DNA of 64,000 nucleotides from Streptomyces sp. NRRL F-5123 (GCF_000721495.1 NZ_JOHY01000013.1:1-64000), one strand, 5' to 3'. Positions 32,888 to 41,962 are shown, numbered from the stretch's first letter. Notes: generated from the sequence alone by a model not told the origin. Program-made: numbers and translations.

Positions 32888-33699
32888 GGCACCAGCTCCG
32901 CGGGGACGGCGGGATCGTCGTAGCCGAGCAGCGTCCAGCACCTTCGCACGGTGGGATTGGCGCGTTCGAGCACGATCTTGCGGCCGGGCAGCGCGGCGGC
33001 GGCCTCGGCGAGGGTCTGCATGCCCACGGCGTCCATGAGCTGCAGGCCGTCGCAGCGCAGCCGCAATGTGGCGAGCGTCCGCAGCAGCCCCGTGACCGCG
33101 ACGCGGAAGGCTCCCGCGCCGTCGGCGTCCACCACGCCGTTGACGCTCCAGCAGTCCGCGGCCTGGCTGAACATGTGGAAGGAGGGCGCCTGCGCGGGCA
33201 CGCCCGCGAAATGCGGATGCACGCTCGCCGCCTGCTCCAGCACCTCCGGTGCGAAGCCGGGGTTCGCGTAGGCGCACACCACCATGGCCGCCGCCCCGCC
33301 GGTGAGGGCGTCCAGCCGCAGCTCGTGGTCGGCCACCTCCTCGGCAGTGATGTCGGCACGCCAGACGCGGTCCATCTGTGCCAGCACCCGCAGGGCCCGG
33401 AAGCCCTGCCTGCCGGCCGTCTCCGCTTCCTGCCGCACAAGTGACACCAGTGCGTCCGCGTCCCAGCGCACGCCCCCGTGCTCTGCGGCGGGGTCCACCA
33501 GCAGCCCGTGCGGGGCGCGGGACTCCGGCCACGCGGGCGCCGGCGATCCCACGACCATGATCTTGTCACCGAGCTTCCTGCCGTCGGACAGGTATCCCCT
33601 GGCGGCGTGCGGGAAGTCGCCGGGCTGCGGCACCACCCAGCAGACGTGGTCACCGATGTCCACCGGGCCGAGGCTCGCCACGCTGCGAGCGATCCTCAC
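32884..33699 (-). CDS. MEDS domain-STAS protein without acceptor Ser
   Basis: The protein has 271 aa. A MEDS domain (about 1-175; DIGDHVCWVVPQPGDF, RVLAQMDRVW) is followed by a STAS domain (185-265). Where active STAS proteins have Asp-Ser, this one reads LQLMDAVGMQTLAEAA, with Ala in place of the phosphorylated Ser. It may be a permanently 'dephosphorylated' binding partner. GTG 33699 is preferred because GGGAGG lies 6 bp upstream; the frame is open to 33756. It is coupled to the MEDS-HATPase gene by a GTGA overlap. Confidence 0.8.
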   Translation of the reverse strand: MRIARSVASLGPVDIGDHVCWVVPQPGDFPHAARGYLSDGRKLGDKIMVVGSPAPAWPESRAPHGLLVDPAAEHGGVRWDADALVSLVRQEAETAGRQGFRALRVLAQMDRVWRADITAEEVADHELRLDALTGGAAAMVVCAYANPGFAPEVLEQAASVHPHFAGVPAQAPSFHMFSQAADCWSVNGVVDADGAGAFRVAVTGLLRTLATLRLRCDGLQLMDAVGMQTLAEAAAALPGRKIVLERANPTVRRCWTLLGYDDPAVPAELVP

Positions 33700-33804
33700 A
33701 CGGCCTCCCGGCTCGAAACCCTGGTCTTCCCCTCGGACCAGTCTGTCACTCCGCACAGGCGGCGTGGCACCGGCACCCCGCTCGCCCGGGTGGGTCGCGG
33801 TCCG

Positions 33805-34137
33805 CTACGGCTCGGGTTCGGACGTCGGGGCGATCAGATCCTCGTAGGAGGCGAACACGGCCCCGGCTCCGGTGAGCTCCAGCAGGCGTGCCACCGCGGT
33901 GCTCGCCTGGACCAGGGCCGTCGGCCGCCTGGCCGCGGTGCGCACCAGGTGGTTGAGCAGCGCCGAGTCGCAGAAGGAGACCAGCGCGAGGTCGAACACG
34001 ACCGGGCCGCGGAAGGCGCTCAGCACCTGCTCGGTGACCTCCTGCACGACGCCCAGCCCGTCCAGGTCGAAGTCGCCCTGCAGGGCGATCATCCACACCC
34101 GCCCGAACTGCTCGGAGTAGTAGACGCCGGCTTCCAC
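33805..34137 (-). CDS. STAS anti-anti-sigma factor
   Basis: The protein has 110 aa, with GRVWMIALQGDFDLDGLGVV and VVFDLALVSFCDSALLNHLV; the Ser acceptor is present but the following Gly is Leu. GTG 34137 is fixed by GGAGG 7 bp upstream. It is 105 bp upstream of the MEDS pair on the same strand, so the three may form an operon with the STAS protein as substrate of the MEDS-HATPase. Confidence 0.85.
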   Translation of the reverse strand: MEAGVYYSEQFGRVWMIALQGDFDLDGLGVVQEVTEQVLSAFRGPVVFDLALVSFCDSALLNHLVRTAARRPTALVQASTAVARLLELTGAGAVFASYEDLIAPTSEPEP

Positions 34138-34308
34138 GTCGTCGCCTCCACCCTCCACGGACGCCGCCCCCTCTCCTGCCCGGCCGCGGCGGTACGGCCG
34201 CGGACGTCCAGCAGAGCGTGCCAGGCCGGGCCGGGTATACGCCACTCGGGCGCCACCTGTCAGGGGAGAACGGACCCCGGCCTTGCGGGACCGCGCCGCC
34301 GACTCCCG

Positions 34309-34437
34309 CTACTGCTTCTTGCGCAGCAGCCCGACGATGGTCGCGAGGGAGAAGGCGATGACGAGCACGGTCACGAAATCCCAGAGCGGGCTTCCGGGGG
34401 CCCACCCCTGGCCGGCCATCTCCAATCGATGCTGCAC
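34309..34437 (-). CDS. Very small membrane protein
   Basis: This is a 42-aa ORF. The core PLWDFVTVLVIAFSLATIVG forms one membrane helix, followed by LLRKKQ at the C-terminus, i.e. a positively charged inside end. GTG 34437 is preceded by GAGG at 5 bp; the internal ATG 34419 has a purine run directly against it, which is less suitable. It lies 171 bp upstream of a STAS gene on the same strand. It matches no family I know. Confidence 0.5.
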   Translation of the reverse strand: MQHRLEMAGQGWAPGSPLWDFVTVLVIAFSLATIVGLLRKKQ

Positions 34438-34716
34438 CCTGACCTCACCACGCCTTTCGGGGACCGGAAGCCGGTCCGGGGTGTACCGGGTCGAACGCCG
34501 TCCTGTCGGCTCCTACCCCCGGATCGTGTTTCCAGCCCGGCCCGCGACGGGGCCGGTCCCGGCCGCGTGCACAGGCCTTGGCGCCTTTCGTGCCGGGGTA
34601 TGCCCTCGCGTGGCGGAATCCGCCACGATCGGACGTGACGGGCGGTATGTTCGTCGTCACGGCCCGGGTACCCGCCCGCGTCGGGGGGCGGGACGGCCGG
34701 GTGGCCGTGTCGGGGG

Positions 34717-35700
34717 GTGGCGATGTCGGTTTCTGCCGTGGCAGGGGTGACGGACTGGGCGGAGCGCATCCGTGCCGGTCTGGTCGAGCCGGTGGAGCGT
34801 GCCTTCGTGGGGCAGCGCGAGGCCGTGGAGATGGCGGCGTTGTGCCTGCTGGCGGGCGGTCACCTGCTCGTCGAAGGACCGCCGGGCACGGGCAAGACGA
34901 CCCTGGCGCGGGCCCTTGCCGCCTGCCTGCGGCCCGCGGAGGGCGCGCGGGCGTGGGGCAGGGTGCAGTTCACCCCCGACCTGCTGCCCGCCGACATCAC
35001 CGGCTACGAGCAGCCGCTGCTCACCGGTGGGCCGGGTGAATTCCGGCACGGGCCGCTTTTCGCGCACGTCGTCGTCGCCGACGAGATCAACCGTGCCTCG
35101 CCCCGCACGCAGTCCGCGCTGCTGGAGGCGATGGAGGAGGGCAGGGTCACGGTGGGCAACCGCAGCCATGCGCTCCCCGCGCCCTTCCTGGTCGTCGCCA
35201 CGCAGAACCCGGTGGACCTGCACGGCACGTACCTGCTGCCCGACGCGGAGATGGACCGCTTCCTGGTCAGGACCGCGGTGGACTTCCCCGCGCGGGAGAC
35301 CGAACTGGACATCGCCGCGGGGCGGCTCGTCCCGCCCGATGACCTCGCCTGCCCTCAGCTCGCCGCCGCCGACATCCTGGCCGCCCGCGCCGCGCTCGCG
35401 TCGGTGGCCGTGACGGACACGCTCGTGGGCTACGCCCTCGACATCGCCCGGGCCACCCGCCGCAGTCCCGCGCTCACCCACGGCGTGAGCGTGCGCGCGA
35501 CGCGCGCGCTCGTCACGGCGGCCCGCGCCCGCGCCTTCCTCGCCGCCCGCCCCTACGCCGACGCGACCGACGTCCGGGACCTCGCCCTCCCCGTCCTGGC
35601 CCACCGTCTCCTGCCCGCGTCGGACCTCGACGCCGCGTCGGTCCTCACCGCCCTGCTGGCCGAGGTCCCGGCGCCGGAGAGCGCCGCGTGCGCGCCGTGA
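34717..35700 (+). CDS. MoxR-family AAA+ ATPase
   Basis: The protein has 327 aa. Walker A GPPGTGKTT (about residue 54), Walker B VVVADEINRASP, sensor-1 ATQNP and the arginine-rich C-terminal lid are all present. MoxR ATPases act as chaperones with DUF58 and vWA partners. The two genes downstream on the same strand encode a DUF58 protein and a transglutaminase-like protein, the classical set. Overlapping GTG 34717 and ATG 34723 starts follow a G-rich site. The 279 bp upstream hold the likely promoter. Confidence 0.9.
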   Translation: MAMSVSAVAGVTDWAERIRAGLVEPVERAFVGQREAVEMAALCLLAGGHLLVEGPPGTGKTTLARALAACLRPAEGARAWGRVQFTPDLLPADITGYEQPLLTGGPGEFRHGPLFAHVVVADEINRASPRTQSALLEAMEEGRVTVGNRSHALPAPFLVVATQNPVDLHGTYLLPDAEMDRFLVRTAVDFPARETELDIAAGRLVPPDDLACPQLAAADILAARAALASVAVTDTLVGYALDIARATRRSPALTHGVSVRATRALVTAARARAFLAARPYADATDVRDLALPVLAHRLLPASDLDAASVLTALLAEVPAPESAACAP

Positions 35701-35848
35701 ACCGCCGACACGGGTCCCGGGGACCGCAGCCCTCCCGTGGCGGGGACACGGCCCGCGGACCGCTCACGCGGCTCTCCGCACCCCCGGTGCCCCCGGCGAC
35801 TTCGCAGGCCGCGGGCCCCGCCCCGACCGCGCCGCGGCGGGCCCGGCC

Positions 35849-37021
35849 GTGCGCCGGGTGACGGCCGGACGCCGCCCGGCCGCGGCCCGCGCACGGCGCG
35901 GGCTCACCCCCACCGGGCGGTGGGTGTGCGGAGCCGGGGCCGTCGCCGGGGTGCTGGGCGCGGGCGGCCAGGTGCGCGCCCTCTTCGGCGCCGGGCTCGC
36001 CGCGACCTGCGCCGTGCTCGCGGCGTGGGCCCTCACCCGGCTCGCCCGGCGTCCCGGTGTCAGCCGTGCGGTGCCGGGGGTGACGGAGCTGAAGCGCGGT
36101 GAGCGCGTCACGCTGCGGTACGTACCGTCCGGCAGGGCGGGCGGCACCCCCGTGGTACGGCAGGAGTTGCGGGACGGCGGCGGCCGCACTCTCGCCGTGG
36201 CGGCCCGCGGCTGGACCGGGACCAGCCCCGTACTGCCGCGCGGAGTGTGGGAGCTGGGCCCCGCGGTCGCGGAGTACGAGGACGTGCTCGGCCTCGCCCG
36301 TACCCGTACCGCCCCCTCGGAGCCCGGTGGCAGCCTGCTCGTGCGGCCGTGCCCGCCCGCGGCTCCCGTGCCGTGGGTCGCGCGGGCCGTGGCCGCGCAC
36401 GCCTCGGGGGCGGCGCGGCTCGACACCGACGCCGCGTTCGAGATCCACGGCCTGCGCGGCTACGTCCCCGGTGACGACCTGCGGCTCGTCGACTGGCGCA
36501 GTTCGCTGCGCACCGGCTCGTTCCAACTGCGCGAACGCCGGGACGCGGGCTCCGCCCGGGCCGTGGTGCTGCTGGACACCGCCGCGGAGGAGGGCGCGGC
36601 GTTCGAGACGGCGGTGGACTGCGCCGCCGCAGTCGCGCTGAGCGTGCTGCGCCTGTCCCGCTCCGTCACCCTCGTCGGCGTCGCGCCCGGGCCGTGCCGG
36701 GTCGAGCCCGCGCCGACCGCGCCCGGCACCGTCCTCGACCTGCTCACCCGGGTCCGCGCGCGGCCCGGCGGCTCGAACGCGGCGCTGTCCCGGTACGCCG
36801 CCGGTCTCCCCGGCGGGGCGCTCGCGGTGCTGGCGACCACGTGCGACCCCGCACGGCGCCGCCCCGTCCTGTCCGCCCTCGGCGCCCGCCACGCGGCGGT
36901 CGTGTGCCTGCACGCCGTCCCACCCGGAGGCCCCGCGCGCACGCCGCCGCAGGCACCGGGCTTCCACGTGCTGCGAGTCGCCGGTCCGGCGGATCTGGCG
37001 GCCTCCCCGGACGGGAGGTGA
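35849..37021 (+). CDS. DUF58 protein
   Basis: The protein has 390 aa. Two N-terminal hydrophobic segments (about 25-60) are followed by a beta-rich region and the DUF58 signature LRGYVPGDDLRLVDWRSSLR (about residue 204). The C-terminal half is vWA-like (AVVLLDTAAEEGAAFE). It partners MoxR in membrane-linked complexes of unknown output. The gene is separated from moxR by 148 bp without another gene and from the next by 5 bp. Confidence 0.85.
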   Translation: MRRVTAGRRPAAARARRGLTPTGRWVCGAGAVAGVLGAGGQVRALFGAGLAATCAVLAAWALTRLARRPGVSRAVPGVTELKRGERVTLRYVPSGRAGGTPVVRQELRDGGGRTLAVAARGWTGTSPVLPRGVWELGPAVAEYEDVLGLARTRTAPSEPGGSLLVRPCPPAAPVPWVARAVAAHASGAARLDTDAAFEIHGLRGYVPGDDLRLVDWRSSLRTGSFQLRERRDAGSARAVVLLDTAAEEGAAFETAVDCAAAVALSVLRLSRSVTLVGVAPGPCRVEPAPTAPGTVLDLLTRVRARPGGSNAALSRYAAGLPGGALAVLATTCDPARRRPVLSALGARHAAVVCLHAVPPGGPARTPPQAPGFHVLRVAGPADLAASPDGR

Positions 37022-37026
37022 GGGGA

Positions 37027-38613
37027 GTGGCCCCGGTGCGGCACCTGGTGGAGATCCTGATGGCCGCGGTCGTCGCGGCCACCCTCGCCGGTGTGCTGCT
37101 GTCCGCGCGACGGGGCGGCCCGGCCGGGCGGGGGAGGGCCGCCGCCGCGATCGCCGCCGTCGCGTGCGTGGCGGCGGCGGGCGCGCTCGTCCAGCTGCCG
37201 CGGCTCGTGCCCGAGCGGCAGGCCGTCACGCCGGGGACGTCCGAGCCGGTCGAGGCCGATCCGCTGGCGCGGCTCCCGCAGTTCGCCCGCACGCCGGACG
37301 GCCTCGTGCTGCGCGCGCACGTCCCCGCGGGCGCGGAGGCCCTGGCCGGCACGTGGCCGCTGCTGGCGTACGGGACCTACCGCGGCGACACCGGCTGGCG
37401 GGTCGACACGGCCCTCACCTCGCTCCCGGCCGCGGGTGTCGGCGTACGCGTCGACGTCAGCCTCGCGCACGGGGAGCGCCTGCTGCCGCACCCGTACGGC
37501 GTGACGTCAGGGCGCCCCGGCCCGCTGCGCTACGACGCCCGCGCGCAGGCGCTGCGCTCCGCCGAACCGTCGACCGCCTACACGCTCACCGCCGAGCCCG
37601 CTCCCCGCACGCGCGACGGCCTGCCCGTGCGTGTCGCGCCGCGGACCGCGTGCGCCGGGCCCGAGGTGGCCGGCCTGCTCGCCCGGGTGGACCGGGGAGC
37701 GCCGCTCGCCGGCCAGCTCGCCCAGCTGGAGCGGGAGCTCGCCGACACGGGCGGTACGGACCCGGCGGGGGCGGTGGACGACAGCTGCGAGGCCGTCGGC
37801 AGGGCGCTCGGCGACGGCCACGGCACGAGCGACCAGTACGCCACCGCCTTCGCGCTCGCCGCCCGGATGCTCGGCGCCTCCAGCCGGGTGGTGGCAGGCT
37901 TCGCGCCGCAGCGGCCGGTCGCCGCGGACGGCACGGTCGAGGTGATCGGCGCGGACGCGGTGGCCTGGCCGCAGATCGCCTACGAGGGCGGGACCTGGGT
38001 CGACTACTGGCCGCTGCCCGGCCGCGCCGCGGTGGGAGGCGGCGGACCGGCCCCGGGCGCGGGAGGGGCGGTGCGGCCGCCGGGGGACGAGGAACCGGCC
38101 GTTCCCACCGGCGCACGGCACCGTGCGGTGTGGCCGTTCGCCCTGGGCGGCGCCGCGGGTCTGGCTCTGTCGGGGGCCGCGACAGCGGCCGCCGTCCGGG
38201 CCCGCCGCCGCCGTGCCGCCCGGCGGGCGGCGCAGGCGTGGTGGGAGGCGCGGTCCCCGCGCGAGCGCGTCCTCGCCCTGTGGCAGCGCGCCCTGCGTGA
38301 CGGCGCGGTGGCTCCCGGGGCCACCGCCCGGGCCGTCGCCGCTTCCTCCGGCTCCCCGCCGCTGCGCGCGCTGGCGGGCCTCGTCAACGACACGCTCTAC
38401 GCCCCGGACTTCGCCCCGGGCCCCGAGCAGACCGCGCGGGCGTCCGCCCTCGCGGACGCCGTCCGGGCGCAGTCCGCTGCGCCCGGGCGCCACCGCCGGG
38501 GGCCCGCCGAGGAGTTGGCCGAGCTGCACGCGGCCGCCCGGACGCCGGATCCCCCGGTGCCCGCGGCCCCGCGGCGCAGGGGCTCGGGCCGCGAGGCCGG
38601 CGGGCACGTCTGA
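37027..38613 (+). CDS. Transglutaminase-like membrane protein lacking catalytic triad
   Basis: The protein has 528 aa. Two N-terminal membrane helices (about 4-25 and 38-58) are followed by a large extracytoplasmic part, a third helix (about 362-385) and a basic cytoplasmic tail. The transglutaminase core is recognisable but the triad is lost. DCEQFA is changed to SDQYAT (Cys to Ser), AHAW to AVAW (His to Val) and the FDPTP position to YWPLP (no Asp). Fewer N-terminal helices are present than in TgpA-type proteins. GTG 37027 has GAGGGGA directly upstream. It is the third gene of the MoxR operon and should act as a binding rather than a catalytic subunit. Confidence 0.8.
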   Translation: MAPVRHLVEILMAAVVAATLAGVLLSARRGGPAGRGRAAAAIAAVACVAAAGALVQLPRLVPERQAVTPGTSEPVEADPLARLPQFARTPDGLVLRAHVPAGAEALAGTWPLLAYGTYRGDTGWRVDTALTSLPAAGVGVRVDVSLAHGERLLPHPYGVTSGRPGPLRYDARAQALRSAEPSTAYTLTAEPAPRTRDGLPVRVAPRTACAGPEVAGLLARVDRGAPLAGQLAQLERELADTGGTDPAGAVDDSCEAVGRALGDGHGTSDQYATAFALAARMLGASSRVVAGFAPQRPVAADGTVEVIGADAVAWPQIAYEGGTWVDYWPLPGRAAVGGGGPAPGAGGAVRPPGDEEPAVPTGARHRAVWPFALGGAAGLALSGAATAAAVRARRRRAARRAAQAWWEARSPRERVLALWQRALRDGAVAPGATARAVAASSGSPPLRALAGLVNDTLYAPDFAPGPEQTARASALADAVRAQSAAPGRHRRGPAEELAELHAAARTPDPPVPAAPRRRGSGREAGGHV

Positions 38614-38652
38614 GCCGGTCCCGAAGGCCTCGCCGCCCGCCCCGTCCCGGCC

Positions 38653-39411
38653 TCAGCAGTCGCCCGCGCGCATGTTGACCGTCACCTCGTCGAGTTTCAC
38701 GCTGCCCGCGGGGACGGTGATCGGGACTCCCGGCTTCCAGGAGGCGGCCTTGCGGGCGCCGGTGTCGGAGAGCCAGTACGTGAGGATCTGCGCGGGGCCG
38801 TAGTCGGAGCACCGCGAGCCGATCTGGATGTCCTTCGTCCAGGTCGTCGCTCTCACCGTCCGGGCGTGGCCGGGGTCGACGGGGCTCGCGGCGTACATGG
38901 GCTTGTCGGCGAGCGGCATGCCTTTGCCGTCGGACAGGACCCGGACGACCACCCACAGTTGGCCCTCGCCCTTGCCCTCCGGATACGCCGCGGCCCTGAG
39001 GGTGATCACGGGGTACGGCGAGACCGTGGCGCCCGTGCAGGGGAGGACGAAGCCCGCGGTGAAGCCGTGGGCCTTCTTCAGGGGCACGCACGGGGTATCG
39101 CCGGGCGCCGGTTCCGGAGCCGCCGGCGTCGTGGGGCCCGGCGGTGTCGTCGGCGCGGTGGTGACCGGGTTCGTGGGGGCCGGGGACTTCGCGTCCGTGC
39201 CGCCGCTGCCCGCCACGAACGTGCCGACCAGCCCGACGACGGCTGCGAGCAGGGCGCCACCGGCACCGATCAGCGCGATCTGGAGTTTCGTCCGGCGCGG
39301 CTCGTCGGCGTCGTCGGGCACGGCCGCGCCGGGGTGAGTGGCGGGGGGCGGTGGCGTTCCGTCGGGGGCGGTGGCCGTCTCCTCGGGCGTCGGCTCGGTG
39401 TTCTCGGGCAT
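38653..39411 (-). CDS. Membrane-anchored four-Cys protein, paralog A
   Basis: The protein has 252 aa. A cytoplasmic Pro/Thr-rich N-terminus (1-40), one membrane helix (about 45-66), a Pro/Thr linker and an extracytoplasmic domain (about 105-252) make up the chain. The domain has four cysteines (TPCVPL, LPCTGA, SRCSDY, GDC), probably two disulfides. The same domain with the same Cys order is in the next gene, so they are tandem paralogs. Family unrecognised. It converges with the transglutaminase-like gene. Confidence 0.7.
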   Translation of the reverse strand: MPENTEPTPEETATAPDGTPPPPATHPGAAVPDDADEPRRTKLQIALIGAGGALLAAVVGLVGTFVAGSGGTDAKSPAPTNPVTTAPTTPPGPTTPAAPEPAPGDTPCVPLKKAHGFTAGFVLPCTGATVSPYPVITLRAAAYPEGKGEGQLWVVVRVLSDGKGMPLADKPMYAASPVDPGHARTVRATTWTKDIQIGSRCSDYGPAQILTYWLSDTGARKAASWKPGVPITVPAGSVKLDEVTVNMRAGDC

Positions 39412-39485
39412 GCGGGATCGTCCTTTCGGCCGCGGGTCTGCCGGGAGGGTGGCGGCGTCCGGGCCGGGAACCGGCCGGTGCCGCG

Positions 39486-40535
39486 TTACGGGACGGTGGC
39501 GCGGATCCGGTCCGTGCGTGACGGTGCGGCCGGGGGCTGCGGGGCCGGCGTCGTCGGGGTCGGGCGGGACGTGGTTGTGGGCGTTGACGTGTTCGTGGGG
39601 GTAGGGGTGGGAGTCCCGGACCCGCTCGGTGACGGAGCCGGCCCCGTGGGATCCGGGGTGGGGGTCGGGTCATCGTCCGAGGGGCATGTCCCGCGCCGTT
39701 CGACGGTCACCTGGTCCATCAGCGTGCTGCCCGCCGGCATGCGGCCGATGGGCCTGCCCTGCCTCCAGTGCTCCGACTCCTGCACACCCGCTCGGGTCAG
39801 GAGGTAAATGCCGAGTGCCGTGCGCCCGGTGTCCCCGATGCATTTCGTGCCGACCTGGAGGTCGTGGGACCAAGTGTGCTCCTGGGAGGACTCGTTGGTC
39901 TCCGGCGAGATTCCGCCGGGGATCATCCCGAACACCGGCAGGCCTTCGACGGCGCCATTCCTGTCGGTCAGCACCTTCTGCACGACGGTGAAACCGCCGT
40001 CGCTCTGCGGGGGGTATGCGGAGACGTGAATGCGGACGACGGGATATGTACCCGTGGGTGAGCCCTCGCACGGGAATACGAAGAACGCCTGGTAACCCCG
40101 CTCTGTATGCGGCGACCCGCAGCCGTTCGACACCGGCGGAATCCTGCCGCCGCGCGAACCGGGACTGTTCTCGCCGGGCGCGGTGCCGCCCGTCCCGCCG
40201 TCACCTGACGTGCCCCCGGAGCCGCCTGATCCCGCGGAAACGCCGTCCTTCCCGTCCGTTCCTCCCGTGTCGCCGGGCACGGACGGCACGGGTTTCCCGC
40301 GCGTCACCGGTGGGTCCGCCGACCGCGCCGGAGGTGCCGTCCGCCGGGCGACTCCCGGCAAAGTCGGCGAAGGAGCGGTGGTGGCCCCCGTGTCGGGGGT
40401 CCTGACCAGCCGTAACCTTTCCGCGTCCACTGCGCTGCCGGGTGCGAAAACCGTCAGTTCCAGTGCGAGGCCCGCGCCAATGCACGTCAGGGCGCAGGCG
40501 GCGACGGCTAATCGGGAGTCGCGCAATCTCCCCAT
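39486..40535 (-). CDS. Membrane-anchored four-Cys protein, paralog B
   Basis: The protein has 349 aa. One N-terminal membrane helix (LAVAACALTCIGAGLALEL) is followed by a long Gly/Pro/Ser/Thr linker. The four-Cys domain shared with paralog A (NGCGSP, FPCEGS, TKCIGD, RGTC) comes next, then a Pro/Thr C-terminal tail of wall-spanning type, which A lacks. Aligned core stretches are AGFVLPC versus FFVFPC and WTKDIQIGSRC versus WSHDLQVGTKC. ATG 40535 has GGGGGG at 6 bp; ATG 40541 is an alternative. The genes are 74 bp apart and transcribed in the order B, A. Function unknown. Confidence 0.7.
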   Translation of the reverse strand: MGRLRDSRLAVAACALTCIGAGLALELTVFAPGSAVDAERLRLVRTPDTGATTAPSPTLPGVARRTAPPARSADPPVTRGKPVPSVPGDTGGTDGKDGVSAGSGGSGGTSGDGGTGGTAPGENSPGSRGGRIPPVSNGCGSPHTERGYQAFFVFPCEGSPTGTYPVVRIHVSAYPPQSDGGFTVVQKVLTDRNGAVEGLPVFGMIPGGISPETNESSQEHTWSHDLQVGTKCIGDTGRTALGIYLLTRAGVQESEHWRQGRPIGRMPAGSTLMDQVTVERRGTCPSDDDPTPTPDPTGPAPSPSGSGTPTPTPTNTSTPTTTSRPTPTTPAPQPPAAPSRTDRIRATVP

Positions 40536-40900
40536 GTCCATCCCCCCGGGAGACCGAAGAACGGCCCGGTCGTGGCCGTTGTCGAAAGTGTAACGGCGCG
40601 CCCGCCGTGTGACGTCGTTTCGGGAATTCCCCGGGCGCAATCGCGGATGGAATTCCCCTGCCGTCGCGCACTCTTGTTGCCGCGGATACGCTTCCGGATT
40701 CCTGCGTCTCCCGGAACCCCTGGGACGCGGGCCGCACGCCTGCCCCGCGCACGTGTGCGTGCGGCCGTGCGGCGGGGGAAAGCGGCCGTCAGGGACCGGG
40801 CGCCCGCGCCGCCCGGGCCGAACGCGTCGGGACGGCCGAAGGCGTCGGGGCGGCGGAACGCGGACGGGCCGTCGCAACCGGCGCAGACAGGGGGGAACGC
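40536..40900. other. Divergent intergenic region
   Basis: This 365-bp region lies between the divergent four-Cys gene and the yihY-like gene. The first 150 bp (to about 40690) are less GC-rich and probably hold promoters for both. I see no ORF with coding character. Confidence 0.5.
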
Positions 40901-41962
40901 ATGTCCATCGGCGAGGGCGCGCCGTCCGGCGGCGGCCGGGGGAGACCGGGCAGCAAGGGGCGGCGGCGCCCACGGCGGGCGACCAGGGCGTTCGGTGCGC
41001 TCAAGACCCTGGCGCTCGCCATGGGCGCGGCATGGGACAAGGACGCGACCGAGCGGGCCGCCGCGCTCACGTACTACACGGTGCTGGCGCTGTTTCCGGC
41101 GCTGCTGATGACCCTGTCCCTGGTCGGGCTGACGGGGAACCCCGACGCCAGCGGGGTACCGGGCGGGCTGGAGGCCCTCATGCCCGGCGAATCACGCCCG
41201 CTGGTCGCCGACACGCTGCGGCACCTGGCCGAGGACGCCTCGGCGACCACCTCGCTGGCCGCCCTCAGCGGAGCGGCGGCCGCGTGGGCCGCGTGCAGTT
41301 ACGCGGCGGTCTTCCGGCGCGCCCTGCACCACATCCACGGGGTGGTCGACCACCGACCCGCGTGGCGCGCCGCCCCGCGGGTGGTCGTCACCGCCCTCCT
41401 GCTGCTGGTCCTGATGGCGTGCAGCACCGTCTGCGTGGTCGTCAGCGGCGAACTCGCCCGCAGAACGGGCGACGTGCTGCACCTGGGCAGCTCCCTGGTC
41501 TCGGCGTGGCGCGCGCTGCGCTGGCCGGGACTGGTCGCCGTGGCCGCCGCGACGGTGCTGATCCTCTTCCGCTCGGGGCCGCCCGCCGCGCGCGGGCTGC
41601 GGACGACCGCGCCGGGCGGCGGCGTGGCCATCGCCCTCTGGCTGCTCAGCTCGGCCGGCTTCGCGGCGTACACCACGCGCCTGGGGACCTACGACCGGCT
41701 GTACGGCCAGTTGTCCGGCGCGGTCGCCTTCCTGGTGTGGCTGTGGTTCAGCAACCTCGCGCTGCTCGTCGGCGCGCACTACAACGCCGAGCGGGCGTCC
41801 CGGCCCCCCACCGCGCCGGGGCGGGGCGCCGGCGGCGCCGGATCGGAGCACGCCGCCGGCAGCGCCTCGGGACGTCCGCCCGCGACAGGCACTCCTGCCG
41901 GCCCGCCGGCAGCCGTGTCGCGGCGCGGTCGTGTACGGCGGTCCGCCTGGCGCACGCGGTGA
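40901..41962 (+). CDS. YihY/BrkB-family inner-membrane protein
   Basis: The protein has 353 aa. The family core begins AAALTYYTVLALFPALLMTLSL and includes GAAAAWAACSYAAVFRRAL, plus a late FLVWLWFSNLALLVGAHYNAE. About six transmembrane helices are seen. The N-terminus is basic and Gly-rich, the C-terminus is a disordered Gly/Ala/Pro tail. The family was once called ribonuclease BN; no nuclease activity is supported and the function is unknown. It converges with the DUF1232 gene. Confidence 0.88.
   Translation: MSIGEGAPSGGGRGRPGSKGRRRPRRATRAFGALKTLALAMGAAWDKDATERAAALTYYTVLALFPALLMTLSLVGLTGNPDASGVPGGLEALMPGESRPLVADTLRHLAEDASATTSLAALSGAAAAWAACSYAAVFRRALHHIHGVVDHRPAWRAAPRVVVTALLLLVLMACSTVCVVVSGELARRTGDVLHLGSSLVSAWRALRWPGLVAVAAATVLILFRSGPPAARGLRTTAPGGGVAIALWLLSSAGFAAYTTRLGTYDRLYGQLSGAVAFLVWLWFSNLALLVGAHYNAERASRPPTAPGRGAGGAGSEHAAGSASGRPPATGTPAGPPAAVSRRGRVRRSAWRTR

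Noticed and set aside
40901..41962. Ribonuclease BN annotation
   Set aside because: The YihY/BrkB family was misassigned as RNase BN in the past; the sequence is a polytopic membrane protein without nuclease motifs.
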